From NCBI GenBank assembly GCA_013397865.1, contig VZTI01001727.1:310001-374000 (forward strand): a stretch of DNA of 64,000 nucleotides. Reading direction: 5' to 3'. The notes under the pieces were generated by a model, which was not told where the DNA came from, did no database searches, and was given only the letters and a program-made list of their open reading frames with translations. Position 1 is the first letter of the stretch, and each line of letters starts with the position of its first letter. Source of the stretch: Struthidea cinerea. Lineage: Eukaryota > Chordata > Aves > Passeriformes > Corcoracidae. Shown here piece by piece: positions 1 through 12,420 of the stretch. A program made the translations under genes and the position numbers.

Positions 1-3000
1 TAGGGTTGGTAGGTATGTTTTGCTGGAATGCATGACGTTTCAGTGCCTCTTGCACTTGTGATGGTGTTATTTCAGTACTTCTCCATTGATTGCTGTGGGA
101 CTGCTCACTAACTGAAGGAATATTTGACTTGCATAAAGCTAGATTTTGCCATCCTTAATTGTTTTTAATATAGTGTGGCTTTTTCATAAACATTCTCACT
201 GCAAGTTTGTTGTTAAAATCTAGTCCTGAATTCTAAATCTCTGTTATGTGCTTGTTCATGTTATGTCTTGCTCTGCTCTTAGAGCTTCATGGCATCCCAA
301 GGCAGCAGCAGACTCACTTCCTGCTTTGAATCATACTGTCCTCTTCTGACTCTTTCCGTAGTTGATCACAAGCTAAGTGGGAGTAGTTAACAGCTGGAAT
401 GTGTAGACAGGGAGTTTGTCCTTCAGAAGGTTCTTTTCTGTGCAGCTCTGTTTAACTGAATGTTTCAGTATCTTTGTGTACGTAAAGCTTTATAATAGCC
501 AAACATTTAAAACATTAAAAAAAAAATCTGTATTTTAAAGTTATTCTTACTTTAATACATTTACCAATAGCAGATGTCATTGTGATGCTACTGTAAATAA
601 GTAGTAAATGTATTCTAAGATAGTGGACTGTCTCCTCTTCAGGCTTCATAAACAACAAAATATATACATTCAATTAGCTTGTACGTTTGAGCTACACACT
701 GGCACATTTTCAAGTGACTCTTTCTTTATAATTAAGTCTTCTTCCAGTAATTTCTTAAAATTACTTTGAGATTAAAAGTATGAGGCTTTTTGGTGGCTCA
801 AATTGTTGATGTGTTGTTTTAAATTTCAGGAGATAGCTACAATGTAATCTCAAAAAAAATTTGGGTTTATTTTTAATTTTACTTAAAATGACCTGGGCTA
901 GCTGGAGCCACTGGCCTTTTGCAAATTAATTCCTGCTTGAACAGTAGAATTTGTTCCTTCTTGGATGAAAGCATCTCCTTTAGAAAAGCATACTTGTCCA
1001 ACTCAGGGAGGGAATGAATTAATAAATTAATTCAGACTTCTGTTATGTGGATAGTCAGGTCAGAGGATCTGGCATCTGTGAACAACTCCACCATTAGATA
1101 CAGTTCTTTGTTTCTGTCAGCATTCTTTTACAGTGACTGGGAGTTTTATTGTTGAACAGCTCACATAAATGAAAATACTTGGGTGAAACAGAATCTTTGT
1201 CAAGGGTACAATGCAGTAGAAGTCACTACGAAATTTAGAGTGCATCTTCAGTGTCTTTGGATTTTTTTCCTTCTACTAATTCCCAGGGCCAGAAATTAAA
1301 ACTTTTTTTTTTTGCTTTTGTATCTAAATGTAACTTTTCCATCTCTTACTCTCTTTTAAAAGATTGTTTCTTGGGACAGGAAATAATAAGCAACAATTCA
1401 ATGAAAAGGAAATACTCTTCTGGCGTGTAAAGTAAATGATGGTTCGAAAATAACAGAAGTTGAATTCTTGGGGAAAAACATTAGCCAGAGGTACACAGTT
1501 GGATTAGAGAGTAATTAATTTTGAAAGCAAAGTAATAATACTATCCCCTCTTATTTGGTGAAGCACAGTGCACTATATAAAAAGCTATTTTTGATTAATC
1601 TTGCAGAAATGTAGTTCACAGATATGAAAGTGCTATGTGGATCAAGAGTTTTCTAATTAAAGAAATGAGTTAATAAAAATTAATACATTAATCTCTCAAA
1701 GCAGGATAAGCCCCACTTAGTTCTCAGTAAGGGTAATAGAAATCATGTGGTTAAATTGTCATAGAATGCTTAGAAAACTTACACTTCAGACTGTGATAGA
1801 GAGCCCAAAGCAGCAAGAGTAATTGGGCTTTCCCTGATTTGCCTCAGTGGGGTTTTTTCTAATTTTTCCTTTTTGTTCTGTCTAGATGCTTAATAAAATT
1901 AAACTATAAATGTTTGTGGATTTGTTAGTTTGTGCTGGCATAGGGAAGAGACTGCCAGGTTGTACAGTCTGCTGTGGATATTGGTTGAAATTATTCACTT
2001 GTACATGTTTTCATACGTGCACTTTAACATTAGTTTTCAGTAAATGAACTTGAGTCTGAAAAAGAGATTCTGAGTCTTTTGGATACTAAATATTTTTTTA
2101 AAGTAATTTTAAATTAATTTTGATATCCATAAGGTTAGTACTTCAGGAGACTTTGCCTTCAGTACCAGGGAAAATAACTCCAAACATCTATGTCATACTT
2201 GTTCCAAATTTCTCACTTGCCACTCTTGTTAATCTGATTGCAGATGCTGGACCATACCTATGACTGTACTGAAATCTGAATTGCATTTCTGAATTCTACT
2301 TTAGTTGTTACCGACTCCAGAATGTTGCTGTTCCCATAGCATGTATTTCAAGATATTAATCGAGTGAAAAATTATGAAACTATTATGTTTGATTCAGATG
2401 TCAGCAATGCCTGTTATTCTAATGTGGTGCTAACAAAAACATACATGAATATGTTTCCTAAAAATTTATATATATATGTCCATATTCTTAATTTTTAACC
2501 AAGAATGCCTTGTATTTTAATAAGCATATGAAAGAACTTGAACTAAAAGTTGGCTGAATGAAGGTAACTGGCCTTCTGAAAGTTTTGCTGAGAATTAGTT
2601 TTTACATATATGCCTACCATAAGAGTCAATACCTGTAATAACAATTTAGTCTTCAAGTTTTATTGTCCTCTGAAATAACAGCTGCCATTTTATTTTGGAT
2701 GAGTATTTGGTTGGCAAAGCCAACTTCTTAACGTTGCTAAAACTTAAAAAGGGAGGAGTATTGAGGAGAGATGCACAAGGTAAAATAAAGCTCACTTCTA
2801 ATTAGAAATAGAACATGTCTCTGTCATGGGGTTCTGAGTTTCCTTTGTTTTTGCGTGGGTAGTGACAGAATAATCTCAGTAGCCCTGTGAATGTAATTAC
2901 CAGCTTTTGAAAGTCTTGTTCTATGTAACGTAGAATCATATTAAAAAATTTTGAAAAAAGGGATTTTAATGTTCTAATGTTCCTTGGTTTTATTCACATT

Positions 3001-3101
3001 CACTTTTCCTTTTTTGGTTAAGATGTTTCCACATTTGAGTACTGGTATTATGTGATAGTAATGTACTGATAATATCCCCTAATGCCACAATTTCCCTGCA
3101 G
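1..3101 (+). other. COG5: COG5 intron (upstream part)
   Basis: This is the sequence before the COG5 exon, ending in a good 3' splice site (tttccctgcag) at 3091-3101. I read both strands and saw no open reading frame of note, no recognisable repeat family and no RNA gene, only AT-rich sequence with short A/T runs. The assignment to COG5 intron follows from the exon that it abuts. The preceding exon is not in the window. Confidence 0.75.
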
Positions 3102-3222
3102 GCTGCCTGTGACTTGCTGCGGAGGATAATACGCATCTTGTATCTCAGTAAGAGACTTCAAGGACAACTGCAAGGAGGAAGCAGAGAGATAACAAAAGCT
3201 GCCCAGAGTCTCAATGAACTTG
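3102..3222 (+). CDS. COG5: COG5 internal exon (Golgi complex subunit 5), partial gene
   Basis: COG5 is a subunit of lobe B of the conserved oligomeric Golgi (COG) complex, a cytosolic tethering complex that directs retrograde vesicle traffic and so keeps glycosylation enzymes in place. The exon is 121 nt with a clear acceptor (ctgcag) and a consensus donor (GTGAGT at 3223-3228). It encodes 40 full residues plus one base of the next codon (phase 1). The translation begins AACDLLRRIIRILYLSKRLQ and ends in ITKAAQSLNEL, which I recognise from vertebrate COG5, roughly residues 160-205 of about 840. The composition (heptad-like Leu/Ile with Arg/Lys/Gln) fits the helical N-terminal part of a COG subunit. 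In human COG5 as I recall it, the next residues are DYLSQ, which agrees with the split codon starting with G. I could not find that next exon here, so the downstream intron is at least 60 kb unless the exon was missed. Confidence 0.93.
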
Positions 3223-4689
3223 GTGAGTCCTTAAGTCTTAATTACTTGCAGATATATTTTTAGCTTGCACTCACATGATTCACACTAATGTTTGACTTAA
3301 AAAACAAACACCCAAAACTTTTTACTGTGGTTCTTGCTTTCTGCTTCCTGATTTAAATTGCGAAATGGTGTGGACAGAACTTATTAGTCCTTTACCTTTT
3401 TTCATATGACTTCTCTAGATACAGGTAGTTAATAATGTGAATATTCTATGATAACTTGTGTTCTTTTGGGCAACATTTTTTTTGTGAAGCAATTTCTTGC
3501 TGTTTTATGTTTCTATAAAACACCCTCAGAGGCAGCAGGTATATATTTAGCTTTTGGGAGACATTGCACTATGATAAGGCATAGTTTAAATTACAGTTTA
3601 TGTCCTGAAAGAAAGATATTGGCCCTGTGACTTTTATGAAAGCCATAGGTGATATGATATACAGATACCTAACCTAGTTCAGATACTGGAAGTGTTCTGC
3701 TGCAGTAGTGACTAACTTACCCTTTATTTTATTGGCTTGTAGGAAGAATAATGGGGTAGTTCTCTTGAAGGCTTATGTTACATTGCTAGAATGTTTTCTG
3801 TACTTGAGCTAGCTTGGGAGGTTCCGCACTGCTGCAGGATGCAATGAGGAGCATCCCTGTCGTGGGGTGACATCCTAGTTTGGACAATCCCATTAGTCTT
3901 GGAGATCAGTTGGTGGTGTTTTATATGGTATCTTGCCAGTTGTTTCTCCTCTGATTTAATGGTGTCAAATTCCAACTTCCAAAAATAGGTTGTGGGAGAG
4001 CTGAACTTTCAAACGTTCAGAATCATCCTGAAGTTTATTTTGCGTATTTGTCACTACTGCTCTTTTTATACTGTGTGATCAAAAAATTATTAGACAGTGA
4101 CTTAATCTTATAACTGGCAGATGCTGTGTTGCAAACAGAAAGTTTATATATTTATTTAATATATCAGACTGATTGAAGCACTTAAGCACCAGTTATATCA
4201 TTCTAAGGTAGAATATTTTTTCTGATTCTTTTTACTTTCCATTTTGCTCTTGCATTATATCTTCAGAATATATAAAGTAATACTGTCTGTTAACTACCTG
4301 GATTGCAAGTGTTGTGGGATTAATTTGAGTGCTAGATCCTATTAAACAAATTAGTACAATTTAGTGCTAATCTGAGATGTTTAGTATAGATTTTAGGATT
4401 TCTTTCTTTGAAAGAAAATGCCTTTTACTACTGGCCTTCTTGTCTTTTTCTTTCACTGTTTAACAAAAGAAGGTGCAAGCTCTTTTCTTAAAGTGCCACG
4501 GTCTTTTGAGTTTCTTGTTTTCAAATACTTGGTCTTTTCCTAAAGCTCAGCAAAGTCTGAGTAATTACTGTTAAAGATGAAGGGAAATGTGTCCCCTTAC
4601 GCGACCCTTTTGAGTTTGATCCTACATTCCATGGCAGTAGCCAAGGCTTGGGGTCCTTAATTTAATCCTTAATTCTGGATGGTTTATGG

Positions 4690-5400
4690 CCAGGTACAAT
4701 ACCTGTCTACTGTCATTTCTCTCTCCATCTTATTTCCTGGTATCTCTTCCTTTCTTCTCTCATACCCCTCCATCTGCATTCCTCCTTCATTTTTGGCTAC
4801 CTGTCCTTTGTTACCCTCTACTGCCCACCTTGGCTGGTTTGAATTCTTCCTGCTTCCCAGCTGGCCATGCCTCCCAGCACCTGGGTGGATGGGAACACCC
4901 CCCTGAGGAGATGCTGGTGCAGGGAATTGGAGGTCCCTGCCATCTGTGGAGAGGCAGTGATTGCTGGGTGTGGGGTGGCACTGTTCCGAGGGGAGAAAAG
5001 CGCACGGGGGCTGGAGTCAGCATGGGTCAGGGTACTGCTGTGGGAGTCAGTGAGAAAGGGGGCGTGCTGCAGGGAACCTGGGTTGTGGGATATGGCTGGG
5101 GAAGCACTGTGCTGTCCTTCTGGACTTGGAAAGCATTGGGATGGGTGGGAAATCTCCAGCAGAGAGGTGGTGATGGTGTGTGGCAGGAGAGCACTCGGGA
5201 TGGGGTGGCTTGGGGCGAGGTTGTGGAAGTGCTGTGCTTCAGAAAGATGGGAAGTGTGATGTGGTGCTCTGTGGTGTCAGGAGGGTGGGAAGCATGGGTA
5301 CCAGGCACTGGATGCTGGCAATTTGGTGGTGAGATATGAAAGCTTTGGGAGGCCGGGGGAGATACTGCCACAGCTGATGGTAGTAAATAGGTGGTAGACA
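4690..5400. other. Strand-asymmetric, GC-richer block in the intron
   Basis: The first part (about 4700-4870) is pyrimidine-rich on the + strand, and the rest (about 4870-5400) is rich in G and T with many TGGGG, GTGGG and GGAGG clusters. Because stop codons are scarce in such sequence, open frames of up to 217 residues occur on both strands at once. None resembles a known protein and none has codon structure. The G clusters could allow G-quadruplex formation on the + (COG5 sense) strand. It may be an old unrecognised repeat; I cannot name a family. Confidence 0.5.
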
Positions 5401-6208
5401 TGAATGGTGTGAAAGGCTGGTATTGGATAGGGACCTCTGTGGCTTGCTTTTGAGTTGGGGTTTATGTCCAAAATGAATACTGATCTGTGGTTTTAGCCAG
5501 ATATTCCTGAATATCCCTTTATCTCTCATTCAACAAAAAAATAATTCCGTTGTTTATTACCTTTTTGCTATACATGTGGTGCAGAATAATTTTTGCTTTG
5601 TCAAAATCAGCACTGTGATATTACTGTGAAAGCTTTGCACTTGCTGTGGTAAAAGATACCTTCCATTGCTTGTAAGGTGTTCTGGGTAGAATGTTGAGAT
5701 AAGTGTCAAGTGTTTTTTATGTACTGCTACACTGTGTGTATATATTTGGGGGACACAAATGTGCGCCTTTAGGTATGTATTTAACATACATTCCTACAGC
5801 TGATCTTTGTTAGTTCACTTACAGCTTTTACTTAGTTGTGTCTTCAAGTTTATTTTGCAGTGATGGGAAAGGCTATGGTAAATATATAAAATATTTGAAT
5901 TAGGTAGAAATATGGGTCAATCAGAGGAACTACAAGAAACAGTAGCTTTTACTGAGAAGCAGTTTTTTCTGGATGCCTAAAGTTCCTAGTAGTCTGTAGA
6001 TCTCCAGCTTCAGTGTATGATGTTAGGAAGATGCTTTCTCTGAAAGCATTTGGTAATATTTTGACCAGGATCTCTACTTAGAGTTGAAGTAGATCTGAAA
6101 TTCCTCTGTGTTGGAGTTTCACATTCTTTGAAATTAACTTCACACTTTGGCAAAATAAAAAGAAAAACTGAATTTCCTATGTAATTTTAGAGAGTAAAAG
6201 TGATTTGT

Positions 6209-6237
6209 GAGTGTGTGTGTATATATATATTTATATA
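6209..6237. repeat. Short (GT)n(AT)n microsatellite
   Basis: Five GT units run directly into five AT units, followed by ttatata. It is a simple compound dinucleotide repeat, possibly length-polymorphic. Confidence 0.8.
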
Positions 6238-7225
6238 AAATTAAACCCCAGACTTCTGCAACTCTTCTACCTTCCAACATACCTTGGGTTCTCTAGCAAA
6301 GCAGAATAAGCTATTAGCTGCTTCTCTACTGCTGTTTCTTTGTATCATACAATCCAATTCAGCGTTTGCACAGGTGAAATAAGTGCCAATATTCAGATGT
6401 CACACAGTGCCTAATGCAGTGAATTATATGCTCTGACTATGCTTCTTGGTGGTATTTAAATAGAAATATTTTATAAAGTGAAAAAGAAACATTCCTAAGC
6501 AAGATTAAACAATAGAATGTGACGAGAAAATGGTACACTATATACAGTTCCCTTTCACAGAAGAAATTCTGCAGGCATTAAAATATCAGCTGTCTTCCAT
6601 GCAGGATACAGAAATTACTGTCTTTAACAGCAGCCAGTTAATTTATCAGATGGAGATGAAAAAATTCTGAGTTGTGCAGCAAAAGGCCAGTTTAAGCGTG
6701 GACAGGTTAGTTCCATCTGTCAGTTACAGAGCTACCTCTGGACAGCAAAGGATTTCTCTCTTTTCCTGGTTAAATACTTCTAAATGATGTCATCATTATT
6801 CATATAAATGCCTAGACTTCTTTTAACGACAATAAATTCCTCATCTCTGTATATGCTTGTATTATAATTTATGTCTCAGCAAGTTTCTGTTTGCTTAAAT
6901 GGTCTTGTGAATATATAGTATTTCAAGGCAGGCTTTTGCACCAGCCATAATTTTGCTCTTTTGTAAACTCAGTCTTACTCTGTGACTAAGCTGCGCAGTC
7001 ATAAAATGAAGGAGAAGGGGTCTATTGAAATACAGTTTCAGGTATCTTCAATATATAGAAGTTGTTCCAGGAGAACATTGCCTTCCATGTAACTTTAGAG
7101 AGAATGGGCAAAGATAGAACTATGACCTTACTTTAAAGCTGAATACTTCTAAAGAAATAACAAAATATTGTCAGTTATTGAGGTCTAGCTAAAATGGAGA
7201 AAACCCTACGTATGTATTGTGCTCC

Positions 7226-7806
7226 TGTTGTGTTTTAACCCCAGCCAGCAGCCAAGCCCATGCAGACTCTTGCTTGTTCATCTTTGAGCGGAGGTGAGGT
7301 GGGGGAGAGAATTGGAAGGGTGAAGTGAGAAAACCCATGGGTTGATGTAAAGGCAGGTTAATGAGTAAAGCAAAAGCCAGGCATGCAAGAAGAGCAAAAC
7401 AAGGAATTAATTCACCACTTCTCATGGGCAGGCAGGTATTCAGCCGTACCCAGGAAAGCAGGGCTCCGTCACACGGGGACATAGACACCATCGCTCCGAA
7501 TGTCCCCCTCTTCCTCCCTCTCCTCCCAGCTTCATATGCTGAGCATGACACTGTATGGGATGGAATATCCCTTGGATCAGTTGGGCTCAGCTGACCTGGC
7601 TGTGTCCCCTCCCAACTCCTTGTGCACTCCTGGCCTCCTCACTGGTAGAGTAGGGTGAGAGGCAGAAAAGGACTTGACTGTGTCTAAGTCATGCTCAGCA
7701 ATAATGAAAACGTTTCTGTGCTATCAACACTATTTCCCACACAAATCCAAATCACAGCCCATATCAGCTACTATGAAGAAAATTAACTCTATCCTTGCTA
7801 AAACCA
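7226..7806 (-). mobile_element. Solo LTR of an avian endogenous retrovirus
   Basis: Read on the minus strand, the segment starts near TGGTTTTAGCAAGGATAGAG, continues through a block with GTAGCTGATATGGGCTGTG, and ends in CTGGGGTTAAAACACAACA, which has the terminal CA expected of an LTR. The order of these blocks, plus an internal GCTCAGCATATGAAGCTGGG stretch where the promoter region would be, matches an LTR type I remember from songbird endogenous retroviruses (TguLTR5-like; the name is from memory and unverified). No gag, pol or env sequence lies on either side, so it is a solo LTR left by recombination. I did not find a convincing target-site duplication, so the left and right ends are approximate. 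A 120-residue minus-strand open frame over it is chance. Confidence 0.75.
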
Positions 7807-8904
7807 GCAAAATCCTTTATCAAGAGGGAGCAAAGCTTACCTAGGCCAGTTTTTTAGGCTTAACATCACAATAGAAGATTTAAGGGAAATTCAAAGAAAA
7901 TAGCTTGTAAAGAAGTGTTGCTGGGCTGGAGAAAACGGAAATTAATTAGGGAACGCATGATACTAGGTGAAATACAATTTGAAAAAAGTTACTTGGCTGT
8001 GCCTGGAAGGCCTCTTTGTAGCTGGTATAATGTAGGGAGTGGTAGTCTGGTCTTCTAAAGTGTACCCCAGAACTAGTGACATCTGCACAATGGTGACAGT
8101 AATCTTGGACATGAAAAATTCTTCTGGAGACTAGAAATAAATCTGACTTAGCACTTTTCTTGGGTAAACAATATGGATCATACATGATTTAAAAAAGAAA
8201 AAAGCCTGGATAAAGCTGATACATCTGTTAGAATAGACATTAGAGGCAATGGAATGAGGAAAATGACCTCTTATCTGCCTGTCTTAATGTGGTTTGCATT
8301 GTGGGACCTTGTCTTTCCACTATTCAGGTTTGTCTATTTCAGTGCACTCTTCTAGTATTGCTGCTACATGTAGTACCCTGAAGTTTCCACTGAAAGGGAA
8401 CACTGTTGTAAAGACTGTGAAGTTATCTATGGTACTGCAGCTCATCACCCAGTTTGTGTCATACACTAATGCAAAATAGTGCTTCATAGAGGGAGACAAC
8501 ATTGTCTGTGTTTCCCCCACCTTTGAAAGTATCATTAATTAGAGCAATATCTTCCCAAATATTATAAGCCTAGAAAGTATTGTTTTCCTTCTTGTTCTCT
8601 ATTGCTAATGGGCCTATTTAGTAGAAAAGAGACCATGTTGCTTTGTGTACATTTATATAGCATGTGTATGTATATAAAGATTTATAATCATAAATACAAA
8701 TATGAACAATATGTATATTCATACTAATGTATCTTAGATGCTTTTCAGAGTAATCTCATTGTTCTTAGTGGTTATCTTTGTGAATTCCGGGAGGAGAGAT
8801 TAGATTCCGGAATCTAATGGAGAGCTTGTTTTATTGAAAATAGAACTTACTGCCATCTATTTTAGACAGTTCAAACTAACTTGACTTCCTTAAGCAAAGG
8901 AACT
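7807..8904 (+). other. COG5: COG5 intron, no nameable content
   Basis: Intronic sequence between the LTR and the old LINE fragment. The only structure I noted is the 20-bp palindrome at 8799-8818. Confidence 0.65.
8799..8818. repeat. Perfect 20-bp palindrome
   Basis: The sequence attagattccggaatctaat equals its own reverse complement. Perfect palindromes of this length are uncommon by chance in a window of this size. There is no spacer, so it is a candidate dimer-binding site rather than a stem-loop, but no factor is implied by the sequence. Confidence 0.85.
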
Positions 8905-9420
8905 CTAGAACAAATAAACTATTTGTTGGAGTCTATATAAAAGTGCTATTAAATAGTAGGACACACAGATTTATCAGGAACGAATCCTGTTTAACCAACC
9001 GTATTTTCTTTGTTGGCAGCATAACAGGCCTTGGGACGAGAGAAATCAATGACTGTCTTGTAGTTTGATTTAAATAGGGCTCTTGACACCATTGATTTAA
9101 ATAGGGCTCTTGACACCGTGTCACGCTAGCAGGATCAGCAATAGAATCCAGATGAAAATGTCATTCATGCAGTGAATGCAAAAGTTTAGAGTAAGCTGTA
9201 CCCCAAAAGCCTTCATCTGTTGTTCACTTACCCAGCAATATATCAAGCGGGGTGTTGTTAAAATGTGTTCTGTAGCTGGCTTGTGTTTTCATTAATGATT
9301 TGAGTGATGTAATATGGCATATATCCTTATTAAATTTACAACCAATAATCAAGCAGAGAAGAATGGAAAGTATGTTGGGAAACAGGATTAGAATGAAGGA
9401 TATTCTTAGCGAATTGGAGA
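8905..9420 (+). mobile_element. Degraded CR1/L3-like LINE ORF2 fragment
   Basis: Several blocks match the reverse transcriptase region of old chicken-repeat/L3-type LINEs in the right order: ACAGATTTATCAGGAACGAA and TTTAACCAACC near 8965-9000; ATAACAGGCCTTGGGACGAG near 9021-9040; then a sequence translating as DFNRALDTVS, related to the family's DFSKAFDTVSH motif; then TTCATTAATGATTTGAGTGA near 9289-9308, related to the coding block for INDL(D/S)D. It is heavily mutated and has no usable frame. It contains a small internal tandem duplication at 9066-9118. Its age suggests an insertion well before the recent CR1 copies elsewhere in the window. The boundaries are approximate. Confidence 0.65.
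9066..9118. repeat. 27-bp tandem duplication inside the old LINE fragment
   Basis: The unit ttgatttaaatagggctctt followed by gacacca occurs twice in direct succession with period 27; the second copy differs only at its last base or two. It duplicates the DFNRALDT-coding block of the LINE remnant and therefore happened after the element decayed. Confidence 0.9.
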
Positions 9421-10088
9421 TACATCTTAGCTGAACTGATTTTATTTCTCTTTCAGACCAGTGCTAAGTCCTCGCAATAAATAGTTGTAGTTAAGAGGGG
9501 GAACAGGAGAAATGACTGTATGGATTACAGTTCTGCGGAGAGGGTTGATAGTTCCTCACAAACTGAGTGCAAGCCACTTGTTCATTTATTTTGTAGCAGT
9601 GTGACGTTGGCAATGAAGTTTGTACTCATCTTTATAAGGAAGAGTGTTGTGTTCAAGGCACTTGAAACAAATCTTTTGTTCATGCTTCAAACAGTATCAA
9701 GTCCCTTTTGAGGTACATCACTGAAGGAAGGCTTAGGTTAATTGGAGAAAGTCCTAAGTACAGCAGCAATGATGGCTGAAGGTCTTGAGGATGGTCAGTG
9801 AGTGGAGGGACTGGAAGTGTGTGGCTGTGGTTTGGAGAAGAGGGGTCTGAGAGGGAGAGTAATGTTCTTCAGATAAAAAAAGGATTTTCAGATGGGAAGG
9901 GAGTAAGTGGCTCTCCATATGCACTGTGATCGAAACAGGAAGTAATAGGCCTGAAATGAGGCAAAGGAATTTTTTTTCTAAAATGTTAGGAAAGAGTTCT
10001 GCCAGCAATGATAATTTCAGGGGAGCTATGAAGTCAGTATTTGAAGCCTTTTAAAAAGTGGTTTAGGCAGAGTATGTAACAGGAATAA

Positions 10089-10150
10089 AATCATATAATC
10101 ATGGAATAGCTTGGGTTGGAAGGAACCTTTAAAGCTGATCTAGTTTTTGC
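10089..10150 (-). mobile_element. CR1 3' end fragment
   Basis: The + strand reads ATCATGGAATAGCTTGGGTTGG followed by AAGGAACCTTTAAAGCTGATC and CTAG, which is the reverse complement of the conserved 3' terminus of CR1 elements. Only about 60 bp remain. CR1 copies are normally 5'-truncated, so such stubs are common in birds and reptiles. Confidence 0.85.
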
Positions 10151-10226
10151 CTTGAAGTAGGAGACTCAGTAAGGTCATCTGCTACAAATCCTTTGTTTCT
10201 CTTGGAGATGTTCCCCTTCTCCCGAA

Positions 10227-10355
10227 ATTTTGGGTTGGGTTGTTTTTATTGGTTTTTTTTTGGGTTTGGGATTTTTTGTTTGGTTGTGTGTTTGTTTTTG
10301 GTTTTTTTTGTTTTGGTTTGGTTGGTTGGTTTTGGTTGCCTTTTTTTTTTTTTTT
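10227..10355. repeat. T/G-rich low-complexity tract
   Basis: About 130 bp made almost only of T and G on the + strand, with GGTT and GTTTG units and a final run of about 15 T. On the minus strand this is an A/C-rich tract that gives meaningless Lys/Asn/Gln/Pro-rich open frames. It is a simple repeat that may be length-variable or hard to assemble. Confidence 0.9.
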
Positions 10356-12420
10356 AATTGGAATGCTTGATGTAAAATATTCTTCACAAGTTGGTTTGTT
10401 GGGCATTGTTCCCAGATACCACCTGGAATATTACTAGGACAGTGTGACTGGAAATATTTCATGCCATCACTTCAATTCAGCCTCTTCTTATCATTCCTTC
10501 AGATGAAATAGATAAATCTCCTCAAAGACCTTCATCTCAACCCTCTGACACAATTACTTCTCTTCTGGTTGTGACTGATATTGACGAAACTTCACGTAGC
10601 TCATTGTGTTACTTGAGTGCTGCAAAAACTGACCCTCAAAAGCTATTATGTCAGTCTGGTCTAGGAGAATGCAGTGAGCAGGAAAAAGGAAGTAATACTG
10701 ACTATATGAATGGAAGTGTCCTGCATCTAATTTTTTTCCCCTTTTCTGGGAAAGCAGGGAAGCTGTCCAACCGTTTTTAAGAAAGCTGTTACTTTATTTC
10801 TCTACGTTTTTTAGTATTTGGGATCAGTGATGAATATTGTTTTGTATTCATCAAAATACTAAGGAGTACTAGTTAGTATTCAGGAAACAACAGTTCTAAT
10901 TTGTTATTTTAGTAGTAAGTATTCACACTAGTTTATTTTATGCCAGTTAGCCGTATCTGTTGCAAGGTGGAATTACCTTTACCTATGGTTTCCACGGTGT
11001 ACCTTATTAATTGAGTATTAAAGTAGCGTAAGTAATCAGTGACTTATTTGGAAGTGATTGCAGATTGGCTGACTGCAATATTTTTTCCTCAGGTTAAATA
11101 TTGTTGTCTAAAAGCTGTTTCATTTTAGCTGCTACAGTTTCTGCAGTAACATTCAATATGTGTTATGTATCTGTACACAAGTATTGCTAAACTTGCAATG
11201 GTAAACTGTCTGAACACCTGCCATGGATACTGTGGCAGCTCTCTTTCACTGCCACCTTCTTCCTGTATCCTGTTCAGAACTTAATTTTTTTTTCTATTCC
11301 AAGCAATAATTTACAGTGTATGATTGCCAAGCCAGATCTTGCGTTGACTGCTGTTAAAGTGAGGATGGACTTGGTTACTGTCATGTCAGTGAAATCTTTC
11401 ACTGCTACTACATAGAGCAGACGGATTTGGTGATACTAATGCTGCCATGCACAGTTTCTCCTAAGAATCAGCACACATCAAACGGGAGGGAAAAGTTGCT
11501 TTCATGGTGCTTTTGCTCAGGGACTTAGATGCCTTACAATTTGCTGCCTTGTGCAATACCTAGTGTCCTCCAAAATAATATAGCATATATCTATGTAGCA
11601 CAGTGTATTGTTCTGTAGGGGTAAGTGAACTGATTTGATTAATAGAAATTACATGGCTTTGATTGCATGACTGTTTGCCCTGGGGTAATTAGTCCTGCTG
11701 AGAATGACTGAATTATATTACTGGCTCAGAGCCGTCTGCATTAGTGCCACTGCTTCAGGTGGTGCATCTGCATCCATAGGAAGTGCAAATATTCTGCTAA
11801 AACATTTTTCTTCTGTCCCCGGTGGTGTTAGCAGTAACACTGCCAGACCTTCACTGAAATTGTCTGAACTGAAAAATACTGTGCCTTTCTGTAGCTGAAT
11901 GTAATCTCCATGTTCTTCAATTTCATGTTGTTCCTTTCAGTTGGGTTGTTTTTTATTTTGCTTTGTTATGTTTTTCCTGAAGTTCTGTTACCATAAGATA
12001 GAAGATTTTGCAAAAATTTGATGTGCTAATTTTATTTGTAGTATTCCAGGCCAAAAACCTTTCTGGTGGGGTGGTCAATTTTTTTCTTAATGACTTCTGA
12101 AATAAAGAAATATCTTAATAGTATGTAACAAGTACATTAATTTGAACTGTTGACTGTAAGATACCAAATTAATGTGCATGTAATAAAATGACTTTCAAAA
12201 CTTAATACAATTTTTCATTAGTGAGAGGCCAATAGTGTATGACTTCTTTATCCTCTTTGAGCAAGGTAGACAGAACATACAGATTTTACCATCAAATTGT
12301 GCTTTGCTGTGACTAGGATTCCTAGCTTGGAAACCTGATGTTAGGCAAAGCATTTTACGTAAATATTTCGTATGTTTTACCTAATCTGTGGCATGCATTC
12401 TTTTTCTAACCATTTCAGTA
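10356..12420 (+). other. COG5: COG5 intron, no nameable content
   Basis: Intronic sequence without recognisable genes or repeat families. Short open frames, for example around 11704-11898, have no similarity that I can identify. Confidence 0.65.

Larger units (their letters stand above)
3223..7225 (+). other. COG5: COG5 intron, segment before the LTR
   Basis: This is intronic sequence between the COG5 donor and the LTR insertion. Besides the compositionally odd block at 4690-5400 and a short (GT)n(AT)n tract near 6209-6237, I see nothing that can be named. Open frames here are short and overlap on both strands, as expected by chance. Confidence 0.7.

Noticed and set aside
4686..5339. 217-codon open frame
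   Set aside because: Caused by G-rich composition that lacks stop codons. Frames are open on both strands and the protein is low-complexity Gly/Trp/Val-rich without similarity.
7189..7594. Open frames of 120 and 77 codons
   Set aside because: They lie in the solo LTR, which is not expected to encode protein.
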